Part shown: positions 44,508 to 53,114 of the stretch, in pieces
Numbering within the stretch: position 1 is the stretch's first letter
Layout of the letters: each line of letters begins with the position of its first letter
Source of the DNA: CAZDDB01 sp963843285
Lineage (GTDB): Bacteria > Acidobacteriota > HRBIN11 > JAKEFK01
Direction: 5' to 3'
Assembly: GCA_963843285.1 (NCBI GenBank)
Contig: CAWJJO010000019.1
Location: 62,001 to 126,000 of the forward strand
Length of the DNA stretch: 64,000 nt
Translations under genes and position numbers: made by a program
The notes under the pieces: model-generated
Database searches by the model: none
What the model was told of the DNA's origin: nothing
What the model saw: the letters and a program-made list of their open reading frames with translations, nothing else

Positions 44508-45848
44508 ATGGCTAGACTTTTTGGTACGGATGGACTACGAGGGGTGGCGGGACAATTTCCCCTCGATCAGGCTACGGTGGAACTGCTAGGGCGTATTTTG
44601 TACTTCCAGTTCCTGGAACGAAAGATAGATCCCGAATTGATCATTGGCAGGGACACGCGCGAATCTGGCCCCGCGTTGTTTGCGGCATTGACGCGCGGGT
44701 TCGGCCGGGCTGGTGGTCAAATTGATGATGCTGGTATCCTTTCTACTCCAGCTCTTGCGTATCTTGCCCTGGCCGAAAAAAAATGCGCAATTTCCATCAC
44801 AGCCTCACACAATCCATACAAAGATAACGGAATCAAGCTCTTTGGACCTGACGGCAGCAAGCTCTCTGAAGATGCAGAAATGGAAATTGAGCCGTACCTT
44901 CTTGGCGAGAAAACATTTCGTGAGGAATCCAAATCCTTTCCGGAAGTTCTAAGTCGACCGATGCACGGGTTCTTCAAAACAAAGTATTGTCTGCATTTGC
45001 GTGAATTATTTGCAGACCTCGATTTGGGTGGGATGCGGATTGCTGTGGATTGCGCCAACGGAGCCCTCTCCGAACTTGCCCCGCAGGTGCTTCGCGAATT
45101 CGGAGCGGAGGTAACGGCATTTCACAATGAGCCGAATGGAAAAAACATCAACGAAAATAGTGGATCGCTTCATCCTGATTTGTTGTTCGAATCTGTGCGG
45201 ACCGGAAATTTTGATTGTGGATTTACATTCGATGGCGATGGCGATCGATGCCTGGCTGCAGATCCACACGCCATGTACGACGGCGATTTTATTCTTGGCG
45301 CAGCAGCTCGCTATTTGCAAATGCGAAAAGAGTTAAAACAGGATGCGGTTGTAGCAACCACGATGAGCAATCTGGGGCTCGAATTGTTTTTAAAGAAGCA
45401 TCACATCCATCTTTATCGAGTCCCGGTCGGAGATAAATCTGTTCTAGAAAAATTGCGCCAGGAACGTCTTTCACTCGGGGGAGAACAATCCGGCCATATC
45501 ATCTTTATGAACGACAGCTTCATTGGGGATGGATTGCTCACCGCCCTTCAGCTCCTGCGCATCTACAGGAATTCGGACGGCTTTGGGCATATTTGCGAGG
45601 ATCTTGTGAAATGTCCACAAATCTTGTTGAATATTCCAGTAAAGAAAAAACCTGAGTTCATCACGATCCCCGAGATCCAGGAAAAGGTTCAGGAGATCGA
45701 AAAAGACCTGCAGGATTCCGGGCGAATTCTTCTACGTTATTCCGGAACGGAATTGCTGGCCCGGATCATGATTGAAGGGACGGACCAGAAGCGGATCGAA
45801 CTGATGGCAAAAGATCTGGGTGAAATCATCCGTAAAACCCTCAACTAG
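44508..45848 (+). CDS. glmM: phosphoglucosamine mutase
   Basis: Converts glucosamine 6-phosphate to glucosamine 1-phosphate for UDP-GlcNAc, feeding peptidoglycan and lipid A. 446 residues: FGTDGLRGVAG start, the phosphoserine loop ITASHNPYKDNGIK (Ser near 102), the metal loop DGDGDRC and the C-terminal phosphate loop RYSGTELLARIM. GlmM is known to bind CdaA in some species, fitting the cdaA-cdaR-glmM order. Confidence 0.97.
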   Translation: MARLFGTDGLRGVAGQFPLDQATVELLGRILYFQFLERKIDPELIIGRDTRESGPALFAALTRGFGRAGGQIDDAGILSTPALAYLALAEKKCAISITASHNPYKDNGIKLFGPDGSKLSEDAEMEIEPYLLGEKTFREESKSFPEVLSRPMHGFFKTKYCLHLRELFADLDLGGMRIAVDCANGALSELAPQVLREFGAEVTAFHNEPNGKNINENSGSLHPDLLFESVRTGNFDCGFTFDGDGDRCLAADPHAMYDGDFILGAAARYLQMRKELKQDAVVATTMSNLGLELFLKKHHIHLYRVPVGDKSVLEKLRQERLSLGGEQSGHIIFMNDSFIGDGLLTALQLLRIYRNSDGFGHICEDLVKCPQILLNIPVKKKPEFITIPEIQEKVQEIEKDLQDSGRILLRYSGTELLARIMIEGTDQKRIELMAKDLGEIIRKTLN

Positions 45849-45872
45849 TGAACTGTAACGATTTGGACAGTG

Positions 45873-45958
45873 ATTCTCCCCCCTTATGAAGGGGGGAGTG
45901 AGTGGGGGGTTGGAAAGCAACCCCCTCCCAACCTCGCCCTTGATAAGGGGGACGAGGC
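45873..45958. repeat. three consecutive G/C-rich hairpins
   Basis: Hairpin one CTCCCCCCTT-ATG-AAGGGGGGAG (perfect 10-bp stem), hairpin two GGGGGTTG-GAAAG-CAACCCCC, hairpin three CCCTT-GAT-AAGGG within CTCG/CGAG. It lies between glmM and pdxJ and may also act as a terminator, though no U-tract follows. Confidence 0.75.
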
Positions 45959-45997
45959 GCTACCCGAACCTTTATTACAAGATACGAAGGAAATTTT

Positions 45998-46723
45998 ATG
46001 AAGACACGATTTGTAAAACTGGGTGTAAACATCGATCACATTGCGACGATTCGTGAAGCGCGAAAATCAAATGAACCTGATCCTGTGACTGCAGCGGTTC
46101 TAGCGGAAATAGCCGGAGGTGATGGAATCACGGTTCATCTTCGCGGAGACCGTCGTCACATTCAAGAGCGCGATGTCCGGTTGCTTCGTGAGGTAATTCG
46201 GACGCGATTGAATGTCGAGATGGCTGCAACGACTGAAATGATCAAGCTCATCACAGAAATCAAGCCGGACACAGCGACGTTCGTTCCGGAAAGACGTGAA
46301 GAGCTGACTACCGAAGGTGGTCTGGATGTTGCGCTGAACGCATCCCAGTTGTCCAGAAGCCTGAGCGTCCTAAAAGATGCAGGGATCGCAGTCAGTCTGT
46401 TCATCGATCCGGATCTCGATCAGATCAAAGCATGTCAAAAGTTGGGAGCCGGCAAAGTCGAGATCAATACCGGAAAATTTTCAGATGCCAGAACTGCGGA
46501 TCTGCAGGAAACGGAGCTGGAGAAAATACGAAACGCGGCTCAACTCGCAAAGCGGCTCGGATTTGAAGTTCTGGCCGGACATGGACTAACGTATTACAAT
46601 GTCCGCCACATTGTGGAAATCGAAGAAATCGAAGAGCTGAATATCGGACATAACATTATCGCGCGTGCCGCACTAGTGGGTATGGATCGCGCCGTCCGCG
46701 AAATGAAAGCCCTTCTGATTTAA
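45998..46723 (+). CDS. pdxJ: pyridoxine 5'-phosphate synthase
   Basis: Joins deoxyxylulose 5-phosphate with 3-amino-2-oxopropyl phosphate to pyridoxine phosphate. 241 residues of the standard barrel: LGVNIDHIATIREAR, HLRGDRRHIQERDV, TFVPERREELTTEGG, GHGLTYYNV and NIGHNIIARAALVGM. A clear AAGGAA precedes the ATG. PLP-dependent aminotransferases are present in the window, but this placement next to glmM is a common housekeeping order. Confidence 0.97.
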   Translation: MKTRFVKLGVNIDHIATIREARKSNEPDPVTAAVLAEIAGGDGITVHLRGDRRHIQERDVRLLREVIRTRLNVEMAATTEMIKLITEIKPDTATFVPERREELTTEGGLDVALNASQLSRSLSVLKDAGIAVSLFIDPDLDQIKACQKLGAGKVEINTGKFSDARTADLQETELEKIRNAAQLAKRLGFEVLAGHGLTYYNVRHIVEIEEIEELNIGHNIIARAALVGMDRAVREMKALLI

Positions 46724-46730
46724 GGGAAAG

Positions 46731-46826
46731 AAACCACGAAGGCACCAAGGCGCGAAGAACTCACGAAGGATGAATATTCAACCAATTAGTTAAATATTAT
46801 TCCCTCTTCGTGCCTTTGTGGTTTTT
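46731..46826. repeat. palindromic element (family E) between pdxJ and gdhA
   Basis: Left arm AAACCACGAAGGCACCAAGG, right arm CTTCGTGCCTTTGTGGTTT. It lies between the convergent stops of pdxJ and the glutamate dehydrogenase gene and could serve as a bidirectional terminator. Confidence 0.85.
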
Positions 46827-46832
46827 TCCGAG

Positions 46833-48095
46833 CTATGCGTAGATGCCGCGGGTTTTGATGGTATCCACCACACGCTGAATGCCGAGCATGTAGGCGGCCG
46901 TCCGGAAGTTTACATGAAATTTGGTGGTATAGTCTGCCACTTCCTGGAAGCTGGCAACCAGCACATCTTCCAGCCTTTCATTGACTACATCTTCCTTCCA
47001 GAAGTACCCCATCCGGTCCTGTACCCACTCGAAATAAGAGACCGTAACGCCGCCCGCATTGGCTAGAATATCGGGAATTACTGCGATCCCCCGCTTGTCA
47101 AGAATCGCGTCCGCTTCCAGCGAAGTCGGACCGTTTGCGCCTTCGCAGATTAATTTTGCCTTGATATTGTTTGCATTCTGTTCGGTGATCTGCTCTGCGG
47201 CTGCAGCGGGAATCAGGATGTCGCAAGGAAGTTCCATCAGTGCGGCATTATCCACTCTTTCGCCTTCAAAGCCCTCCAGGGAACGATGTTCTTGAACATG
47301 TTTCAGAACAGCGTCCACATCCAAGCCTTTTTCATTGTAGACTCCGCCATGAATATCGGAAATCGCTACAATCTTGCAGCCGAGCCGTGAAAGGAGCTGT
47401 GCGGAGACACCACCTACATTCCCGCATCCTTGAATCACGACGGGGGCATCTTTGAGCTCCATCCCGAATCTTTTGGCTGCCTGCTGCACCATAATCATGA
47501 TGCCACGACCGGTTGCTTCACGGCGCCCTTTGGATCCGCCCAGACTCATCGGTTTCCCGGTGACGACCGCAGTCACGGTTTGGCGCGCGTGCATACTGTA
47601 AGTATCCATGATCCAAGCCATTACCTGTTCGTTTGTGTTCATATCCGGCGCCGGCACATCTTTTTCAGGTCCCAGTATTTCAAGAATCTCAGCCGTATAC
47701 CTGCGAGTGATTCTCTCCAGTTCGCGCTGAGTCAGTTTGGACGGATCACATTTGACTCCGCCTTTTGCTCCACCAAACGGAATGTTGACCACGGCGCATT
47801 TCATCGTCATCCACGCGGCAAGAGCTCGCACTTCGTCCAAATTGACATCGGGCGCAAAACGAATCCCCCCCTTGGCAGGTCCGCGTGCAATGCTGTGTTG
47901 CACACGATAACCGGTAAAGACCTCGATCTGGCCGTCTTCCCGCAAAATTGGTAAATACACCGTTACTTCACGCATGGGATAACGGACAATTTTGTACAGA
48001 CCGCGGTCTATATCCAGTAGCTGAGCTGCCCGATCAAAACGGGCCATCGTGTCTTCGTAGAGACCATGGTCGCCTACCGTTGGTTCGAGAATCAT
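46833..48095 (-). CDS. glutamate dehydrogenase, NAD(P)-dependent
   Basis: 420 residues, the length of small hexameric enzymes. Marks: GYRVQHSIARGPAKGGIRF, the catalytic Lys in PFGGAKGGVKCDPSKL, DVPAPDMNTN, and the dinucleotide region VIQGCGNVGG. It links glutamate and 2-oxoglutarate with ammonia. AGGAG lies 8 bases before the ATG. It follows lpxC on the same strand by 33 bases. Combined with the glutamate-producing aminotransferase and P5C-dehydrogenase genes, a catabolic role is likely. Confidence 0.96.
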   Translation of the reverse strand: MILEPTVGDHGLYEDTMARFDRAAQLLDIDRGLYKIVRYPMREVTVYLPILREDGQIEVFTGYRVQHSIARGPAKGGIRFAPDVNLDEVRALAAWMTMKCAVVNIPFGGAKGGVKCDPSKLTQRELERITRRYTAEILEILGPEKDVPAPDMNTNEQVMAWIMDTYSMHARQTVTAVVTGKPMSLGGSKGRREATGRGIMIMVQQAAKRFGMELKDAPVVIQGCGNVGGVSAQLLSRLGCKIVAISDIHGGVYNEKGLDVDAVLKHVQEHRSLEGFEGERVDNAALMELPCDILIPAAAAEQITEQNANNIKAKLICEGANGPTSLEADAILDKRGIAVIPDILANAGGVTVSYFEWVQDRMGYFWKEDVVNERLEDVLVASFQEVADYTTKFHVNFRTAAYMLGIQRVVDTIKTRGIYA

Positions 48096-48128
48096 AAGTT
48101 ATTTTCTCCTTGAATCAGGACCAGAAAT

Positions 48129-49034
48129 TCAGATCGCGGTCGCAGGAACGGGAACCCGGAATTTGGGAAAATCCCGGACTTTGTTTTTCCAGAGCACCAG
48201 ATCCCATTTTTCCGGATGCTCTAATATCTTAGAGATCAGTTCCGAATGAAGATGATGGCCGGCTTTATACGCCACAAAATGGCCAAGAAGGCCGTAACTT
48301 AGCAGGGCAAGATCTCCGATCAAGTCCAGAATCTTGTGGCGAACAAATTCATCGGGAAAGCGAAGATGTTCATTTAGAATCCCATGTTCCGTAAGGACGA
48401 TTGCATTTTCCAGCGAACCGCCAAGGGCCAGATTGTGGGCGCGCATTTGCTCAATCTCGTGAAGAAAACCAAACGTGCGGGCAGAAGCAATCTGCTTGAT
48501 AAAGTTTTGTCTGTTTACTCGAATTGTCTTTTCCTGCTTCCGAAGCCAGGGGTGAGGAAAACTGATCGTGTAACTGATATCAAAATGATCGGAAGGATAA
48601 ACCCCGATAAACCGGTCGCCATCCTTGGATTCAATCGGCTCCAGGATCTGCAAGAAATAGTTTGGCCGGTCGAGTTGCACGATATCCGCAGAACGCAATA
48701 AATCTACAAACGGAAGCGCGCTACCGTCCAGGATCGGAACTTCGTCCGCATCCATTTCAATCACAATATTATTGACGCCCATTCCGTACAGCGCCGCAAG
48801 AATATGCTCGATAGTAAAAACTTTGGTTTGACCGTTGCTGATGGAGGTTGCGTAATTCACCTGTGTAATGAATTCCTGTTTGACCGGCACTTCAGTGTTG
48901 TTGAGATCAGTCCGCCGGAAGATCACTCCCGTATTGGCTTCGGCAGTCAGCATCTTGAGGTGTACCGGCTTGCCGGAGTGTAATCCGATCCCGGTGCAGG
49001 TAACCATCCGCTTGATCGTTTTTTGATACTCCAT
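48129..49034 (-). CDS. lpxC: UDP-3-O-acyl-N-acetylglucosamine deacetylase
   Basis: First committed step of lipid A synthesis. 301 residues with TCTGIGLHSGKPVHL start, zinc ligands in EHILAALYGMG (His) and HKILDLIGDLAL (His, Asp), ILDGSALPF and the C-terminal catalytic His in KAGHHLHSELI. AAGGAGAAGG precedes the ATG. Direct evidence that the organism makes LPS. FtsH, which degrades LpxC in enterobacteria, is also encoded in the window. Confidence 0.97.
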   Translation of the reverse strand: MEYQKTIKRMVTCTGIGLHSGKPVHLKMLTAEANTGVIFRRTDLNNTEVPVKQEFITQVNYATSISNGQTKVFTIEHILAALYGMGVNNIVIEMDADEVPILDGSALPFVDLLRSADIVQLDRPNYFLQILEPIESKDGDRFIGVYPSDHFDISYTISFPHPWLRKQEKTIRVNRQNFIKQIASARTFGFLHEIEQMRAHNLALGGSLENAIVLTEHGILNEHLRFPDEFVRHKILDLIGDLALLSYGLLGHFVAYKAGHHLHSELISKILEHPEKWDLVLWKNKVRDFPKFRVPVPATAI

Positions 49035-49050
49035 TTTTGCGCCTTCTCCT

Positions 49051-49473
49051 TTAATACTTCCCGGCCAGCAAAATTTCTTTTACAGTATCCATGAAATAAT
49101 CCATTCCCACCGGCAAACGGGAAGCGATCCGGCTGTTATAATGTTCTCTTCCCCTCGTCAAATCCTGTTTCAACAATTCAAGAACTTCTCTCTTACTTTC
49201 CGTTTTCTCGATTTTTTCCTGATTATAAAGCTTGATTTCCGAAATGATCAACCTTGCAATTCGCCTGGCTTCAAAAACAGCCGCTTCCAATGCCTCTTGC
49301 TCGGCCAGCGAAATCTCGCCGGGACCCCTGGTTCCCGAACCATTTCCGGAAACCAGACCGGCAAAAACAAATTCATGCGAGCAATATGGACAACGTAAAC
49401 GCAGTCTTTTCCGGGTGTAGGACTGCTGATCTAGAGTCCCTTCACGCCCGCATCGCTCGCACGAGATGGTCAT
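49051..49473 (-). CDS. zinc-ribbon protein of unknown function
   Basis: 140 residues from ATG 49473 (MTISCERCGREG); a longer frame exists but the ribbon begins here. C-x2-C (CERC) and C-x2-C (CPYC) make an MJ0042-type ribbon in residues 5-37. The rest is a helical, charged region (about 65-110) and a conserved-looking end (YFMDTVKEILLAGKY). It ends 16 bases before lpxC on the same strand. Such ribbon proteins occur in Acidobacteria and Myxococcota; function is unknown. Confidence 0.7.
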   Translation of the reverse strand: MTISCERCGREGTLDQQSYTRKRLRLRCPYCSHEFVFAGLVSGNGSGTRGPGEISLAEQEALEAAVFEARRIARLIISEIKLYNQEKIEKTESKREVLELLKQDLTRGREHYNSRIASRLPVGMDYFMDTVKEILLAGKY

Positions 49474-49540
49474 GGCAGCAAGAAGCTCGGAAATGAACAA
49501 AAATCGCGTAATTGTAACATACGTACTAACTTAGAGTCAA

Positions 49541-49590
49541 AGGAACCACGAGGGTACCAAGATTACGTAGAATTCATGGGTTTCGTTGTT
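49541..49590. repeat. degenerate family E element
   Basis: AACCACGAGGGTACCAAGA followed by a decayed right part. It lies between the zinc-ribbon and helicase genes. Confidence 0.45.
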
Positions 49591-49607
49591 CTTTTTCCAT
49601 GCTACTT

Positions 49608-51659
49608 CTATTGAAAATAGCTTCCTGTGTCATCTTTGACAAACTCTGGAAGACCCGAATCAACAGGGAGAGAGTCATCCAGCTGCCAGAGTTCATAATG
49701 CTCACTCGAGATCTCTTTCAAGAATGTGGAGGGACGATAAAAGTACGGTCCCTGATAATAACCCTCCGCAAATAGGACATAAGTAAGATACAGTTGGTTT
49801 TTTGCGCGCGTACAAGCGACGTAAAAAAGACGCCGTTCCTCCTCCAGATCAGCTGGATCTTTCATCGATCGTGTGGAGGGAAACCGTCCGTCGACCATAT
49901 AGATGACAAACACAATCTGCCATTCGAGGCCTTTTGCCTGGTGGATGGTGGAAAGACGTACCCGTTCCTGGGGCGTGTCGGCCGAAGATTCTTCTCCTTC
50001 CATCTGGCCTAGAAGAGACAGTTCCGTCAAAAACCTTTGAATGGAGTCAAACTGCATGGCGAAGTTGCTCATCTGGTGGATATCCTCGCGCCGGGATGCG
50101 AAGTCTGTAAATTTGGACTCCAGATAGGCTTCGTATCCTTGCTTTAAGACATGATCGATCGCTGCAGCCGGTAGTTGCAGAAATCCTTCATGAGAAAGCT
50201 CCTTGAGCAATTCAATAAACCGGGTCCATCCGGCTTTTGCAGAGCGTGGAATTTCTCCCATGAATTGCGCCAGTTTTCCGATCGGTTCCTGCTCCGATCG
50301 AATGCGCGTCCACAGACGATCCGCTGTCCTCGGTCCGATTCCAGGGATCAGAAGAAAAATCCTTCGCCAGGACAATTCATCAAACGGATTGATCAAGACT
50401 TTGAGATACGCCACTACATCTTTGATGTGTCGCTGCTCAAAGAAACGCACACCGGAATGAATTGCAAACGGAATTCCCCGGCGCGTCAGCTCCAGCTGTA
50501 ACTCCATCGAATGATAGTGAGCGCGGTAAAGGATGGAAATTTCGTTCAGCGAAATCCCTTCGTCCTGCAGCTCCAGAATCCGCTGGGCGACAAATTCGGC
50601 CTGCTGCGCGCCGTCGCGAAGCGGAACGACGGCCGGCTTCAACAAAACGCTGGTTCGTGTCGGCGTTAATGTCTTGGAGAATTGCTCCTCATTTTGACGA
50701 ATAATGTCGTTGGCCATCAGGAGAATTTCCGGGGTGCTGCGATAATTCAACTCCAACCTGAACAGCCGTGTTTCGGGATATCGATCCGGAAAGTGCATGA
50801 TATTGGCAAAATTCGCGCCCCGAAACGAGTAGATGCTCTGGCTGTCATCGCCAACTACCATCAGGTTTCGGTGCTGACTGGCCAGCAAATCAATGACATC
50901 CGCCTGAAGTTTGTTTGTGTCCTGGTACTCGTCCACCAGGATGTATTTGAATTTCGTGCCGTAGTATTTCCGGACGTCCTCGTGCTTCTCCAGCAAGTAT
51001 TTGCTCCCCAGAAGCAGATCATCAAAATCCACGGCGTTCATTTCCTTCTTCTTTTCCGAATAACGCAGCGCAATTTCCAGAATCGGGGCTGCCAGTTCTT
51101 CGAATTGGGGATACCGGAGCCGGAGCACTGATTCTAGCGGATTCGTAGTATTCATTGCGAAGCTGATCAGGTCCTGCAAGATATCGACCGATGGAAATTG
51201 CTTGTCCTTCTTCTCTCCACGCAGCTGCGAAATACAGGCAGTCAGCAAGTCTTTGGAGTCGCCCTGATCCAGAATCGTGAAGTTGGAATTCAGCCCCAAC
51301 AGCTTCGCATGCGGGCGAAGGAGTAGATTTCCAACATGATGAAACGTCCCGCCCCAGAGCTGACGTATATCGAGCTGAGTCAGCAGCGCAACGCGATGTA
51401 GCATTTCACGCGCTGCCTTGTTGGTAAACGTCAATAGCAGAATTTCTGAAGGATCGATTCCCGATTCCAGCAACCAGGCAACACGGTAGGTGATTGTTCG
51501 TGTCTTGCCGCTGCCTGCTCCGGCAATTACAAGTACGGGGCCTTCGGCCGCAACAACAACGTCCAACTGTTGCGGATTCAACTCACTCTCATAGGAAACC
51601 TGGCGATCCAACCTTTTCTTAACAGGTTCCAGTTTGTAACGCCTGACAGAGTACTCCAT
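49608..51659 (-). CDS. UvrD/PcrA/Rep-type DNA helicase
   Basis: 683 residues with SF1A motifs in order: LNPQQLDVV (Q), AGAGSGKTRT (Walker A, about 45-54), TFTNKAA (Ia), ILVDEYQDTNKLQ (II), VGDDSQSIYSFRGA (III), LELNYRS (IV), VRLSTIHQAKGLEW (V) and YVACTRAKNQLYL (VI). A 3'-5' helicase for repair or replication restart. There is no extra nuclease domain. It is divergent from the tol cluster. Confidence 0.95.
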   Translation of the reverse strand: MEYSVRRYKLEPVKKRLDRQVSYESELNPQQLDVVVAAEGPVLVIAGAGSGKTRTITYRVAWLLESGIDPSEILLLTFTNKAAREMLHRVALLTQLDIRQLWGGTFHHVGNLLLRPHAKLLGLNSNFTILDQGDSKDLLTACISQLRGEKKDKQFPSVDILQDLISFAMNTTNPLESVLRLRYPQFEELAAPILEIALRYSEKKKEMNAVDFDDLLLGSKYLLEKHEDVRKYYGTKFKYILVDEYQDTNKLQADVIDLLASQHRNLMVVGDDSQSIYSFRGANFANIMHFPDRYPETRLFRLELNYRSTPEILLMANDIIRQNEEQFSKTLTPTRTSVLLKPAVVPLRDGAQQAEFVAQRILELQDEGISLNEISILYRAHYHSMELQLELTRRGIPFAIHSGVRFFEQRHIKDVVAYLKVLINPFDELSWRRIFLLIPGIGPRTADRLWTRIRSEQEPIGKLAQFMGEIPRSAKAGWTRFIELLKELSHEGFLQLPAAAIDHVLKQGYEAYLESKFTDFASRREDIHQMSNFAMQFDSIQRFLTELSLLGQMEGEESSADTPQERVRLSTIHQAKGLEWQIVFVIYMVDGRFPSTRSMKDPADLEEERRLFYVACTRAKNQLYLTYVLFAEGYYQGPYFYRPSTFLKEISSEHYELWQLDDSLPVDSGLPEFVKDDTGSYFQ

Positions 51660-51687
51660 ATTCGTATTGTGCCACAGAAAATTTTGT

Positions 51688-51768
51688 TTTGGAGTTGCGG
51701 GCCTCCGTGCCCGCAGAGAATCCGATGTTCACATGAACGGCGGGCCGGGACGCCGGCCGCTCCAAATG
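51688..51768. repeat. paired-hairpin repeat (family R)
   Basis: GCGGGC-CTCCGT-GCCCGC (51697-51714) and GGCCGG-GACG-CCGGCC (51743-51758), with outer TTTGGAG and CTCCAAA arms. It lies in the helicase-tolQ intergenic region upstream of the tolQ promoter. Confidence 0.75.
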
Positions 51769-51820
51769 AATTTTTCGCAACCGCAGTACCGCGTCCAGTG
51801 TCTAAGACTATAGAATTACA

Positions 51821-51849
51821 TTGACCCATGGGTGATGAACCATTAAAAT
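51821..51849 (+). promoter_or_regulatory. sigma70-type promoter of the tol-pal cluster
   Basis: TTGACC (51821-51826), 17-base spacer, TAAAAT (51844-51849). Transcription would start near 51856, just before the GGAGG (51859-51863) of the tolQ TTG start. Confidence 0.7.
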
Positions 51850-51867
51850 CAAGCATTTGGAGGCGAT

Positions 51868-52599
51868 TTGTATTTCTTATTAACCATCTTCTTATTACAG
51901 GCAGCGACTGGTGGTTCAGACGTTTCGGTTCTGACCCTGGTTTCGCGTTCCGGTCTGATTTCCAAGGCGGTTCTGATCGTCTTGCTTTTCTTTTCCGTCG
52001 TCTCGTGGGCAATCATTGCCGACAAGTATTTCGCTTTCCGGCGCGCGAAGAGACAAAACGGTTCGTTTTACCGGACTTTCAGGAAAGGAACTTTTCTCAA
52101 CGAACTGGCAAACACTGCCGTACGTTTGAGATCCAGTCCTTTTGCCAAGATGTTTCTGACGGTATATGAGGAGATCTCTCCTCACGGAAAGAACGATACC
52201 GCGCCTACCGTGAAGTCATTATCGCTTCCGTCTCATGACCGGATCGACCGCGCGATTGGAAGGGCAGGTCTCAGCGAACAACAGCTTCTGGAAAAGAATC
52301 TTTCGTTTCTTGCAACGACAGCCAGTGCAACGCCGTTTATCGGCCTGTTCGGCACGGTCTGGGGAATCATCAATGCATTTGAATCCATTGGTGGCGCGAG
52401 AAGCACAGATCTTTCGGTAGTCGCGCCCGGAATCGCAGAAGCCCTAATCGCTACGGCAATGGGCCTGGCGGCTGCAATTCCTGCTGTCATCGGGTACAAC
52501 TATTTTGTGCACCAGGTGCGTAATCTGAGCTCCGAAATGGAAGAATTTTCCATGGAGCTGCTCACCTACATCGAACAACAACAAGTAATCAGCAAATGA
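51868..52599 (+). CDS. tolQ: Tol-Pal/ExbB-type proton channel subunit TolQ
   Basis: 243 residues from TTG 51868, with GGAGG 4 bases upstream. Three membrane segments: about 32-54, 145-168 (ATPFIGLFGTVWGIINAF) and 180-205 (EALIATAMGLAAAIPAVIGYN). With TolR it forms the inner-membrane motor that energises Tol-Pal. It heads the complete tolQ-tolR-tolA-tolB-pal-cpoB order. A palindrome separates it from tolR. Confidence 0.94.
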   Translation: MYFLLTIFLLQAATGGSDVSVLTLVSRSGLISKAVLIVLLFFSVVSWAIIADKYFAFRRAKRQNGSFYRTFRKGTFLNELANTAVRLRSSPFAKMFLTVYEEISPHGKNDTAPTVKSLSLPSHDRIDRAIGRAGLSEQQLLEKNLSFLATTASATPFIGLFGTVWGIINAFESIGGARSTDLSVVAPGIAEALIATAMGLAAAIPAVIGYNYFVHQVRNLSSEMEEFSMELLTYIEQQQVISK

Positions 52600-52600
52600 G

Positions 52601-52681
52601 GTTTCAACCGCAAAGACCGCAAAGCGCGCAAAGAATTATTTTCTTCCGCTTTGCGGTCTTCGCGTCCTTTGCGGTTCAATT
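52601..52681. repeat. palindromic element (family E) between tolQ and tolR
   Basis: Left arm AACCGCAAAGACCGCAAAG, right arm CTTTGCGGTCTTCGCGTCC followed by TTTGCGGTT. It begins 2 bases after the tolQ stop and ends 7 bases before the tolR start. Confidence 0.88.
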
Positions 52682-52688
52682 CTGAGCT

Positions 52689-53114
52689 ATGGCGTTTTCA
52701 GCAGATCGAAAATTCGGAGCCACGATGGCGGAAATTAACGTGACGCCTCTGGTGGATGTTGTTCTAGTGCTTTTGATCATTTTCATGGTTACTGCGCCTT
52801 TGATGCAGCGAGGGATCGATGTGGACCTTCCTCGCACCAATACTCAAACTTCTGAGAACGAGGAACGTTTAATTATTTCGATCAATAATAAAGGAGCGAT
52901 CTCTATCGGAGACGTGGAGATTCCAATGGAAGATCTCAAGGACCAGGTGCAAAAGCGCGTGAGGACGATGAAAAACAAGAATGCTGTATTTTTACGAGCG
53001 GATTCATCGTTGCGATATCAGGTCGTGATGGATGTGATGGATGAGATCAAGCGCTCGGGTGTCCCGACGGTTGGTCTTGTGACCGAACCGCGAAAGGAGC
53101 CAAGAAAGAAATGA
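52689..53114 (+). CDS. tolR: ExbD/TolR-type protein
   Basis: 141 residues: EINVTPLVDVVLVLLIIFMVTAP carries the single membrane helix with its proton-conducting Asp, followed by a periplasmic domain (LPRTNTQTSENEERLIISI, VFLRADSSLRYQVVMDVMD). It overlaps tolA by 4 bases. The ATG has only a weak site (TGAG) after the palindrome, so its level may depend on coupling to tolQ. Confidence 0.93.
   Translation: MAFSADRKFGATMAEINVTPLVDVVLVLLIIFMVTAPLMQRGIDVDLPRTNTQTSENEERLIISINNKGAISIGDVEIPMEDLKDQVQKRVRTMKNKNAVFLRADSSLRYQVVMDVMDEIKRSGVPTVGLVTEPRKEPRKK

Noticed and set aside
45873..45958. Strong rho-independent terminator after glmM
   Set aside because: Stems are very strong, but no T-run follows any of the three hairpins, so I list it as a repeat only.
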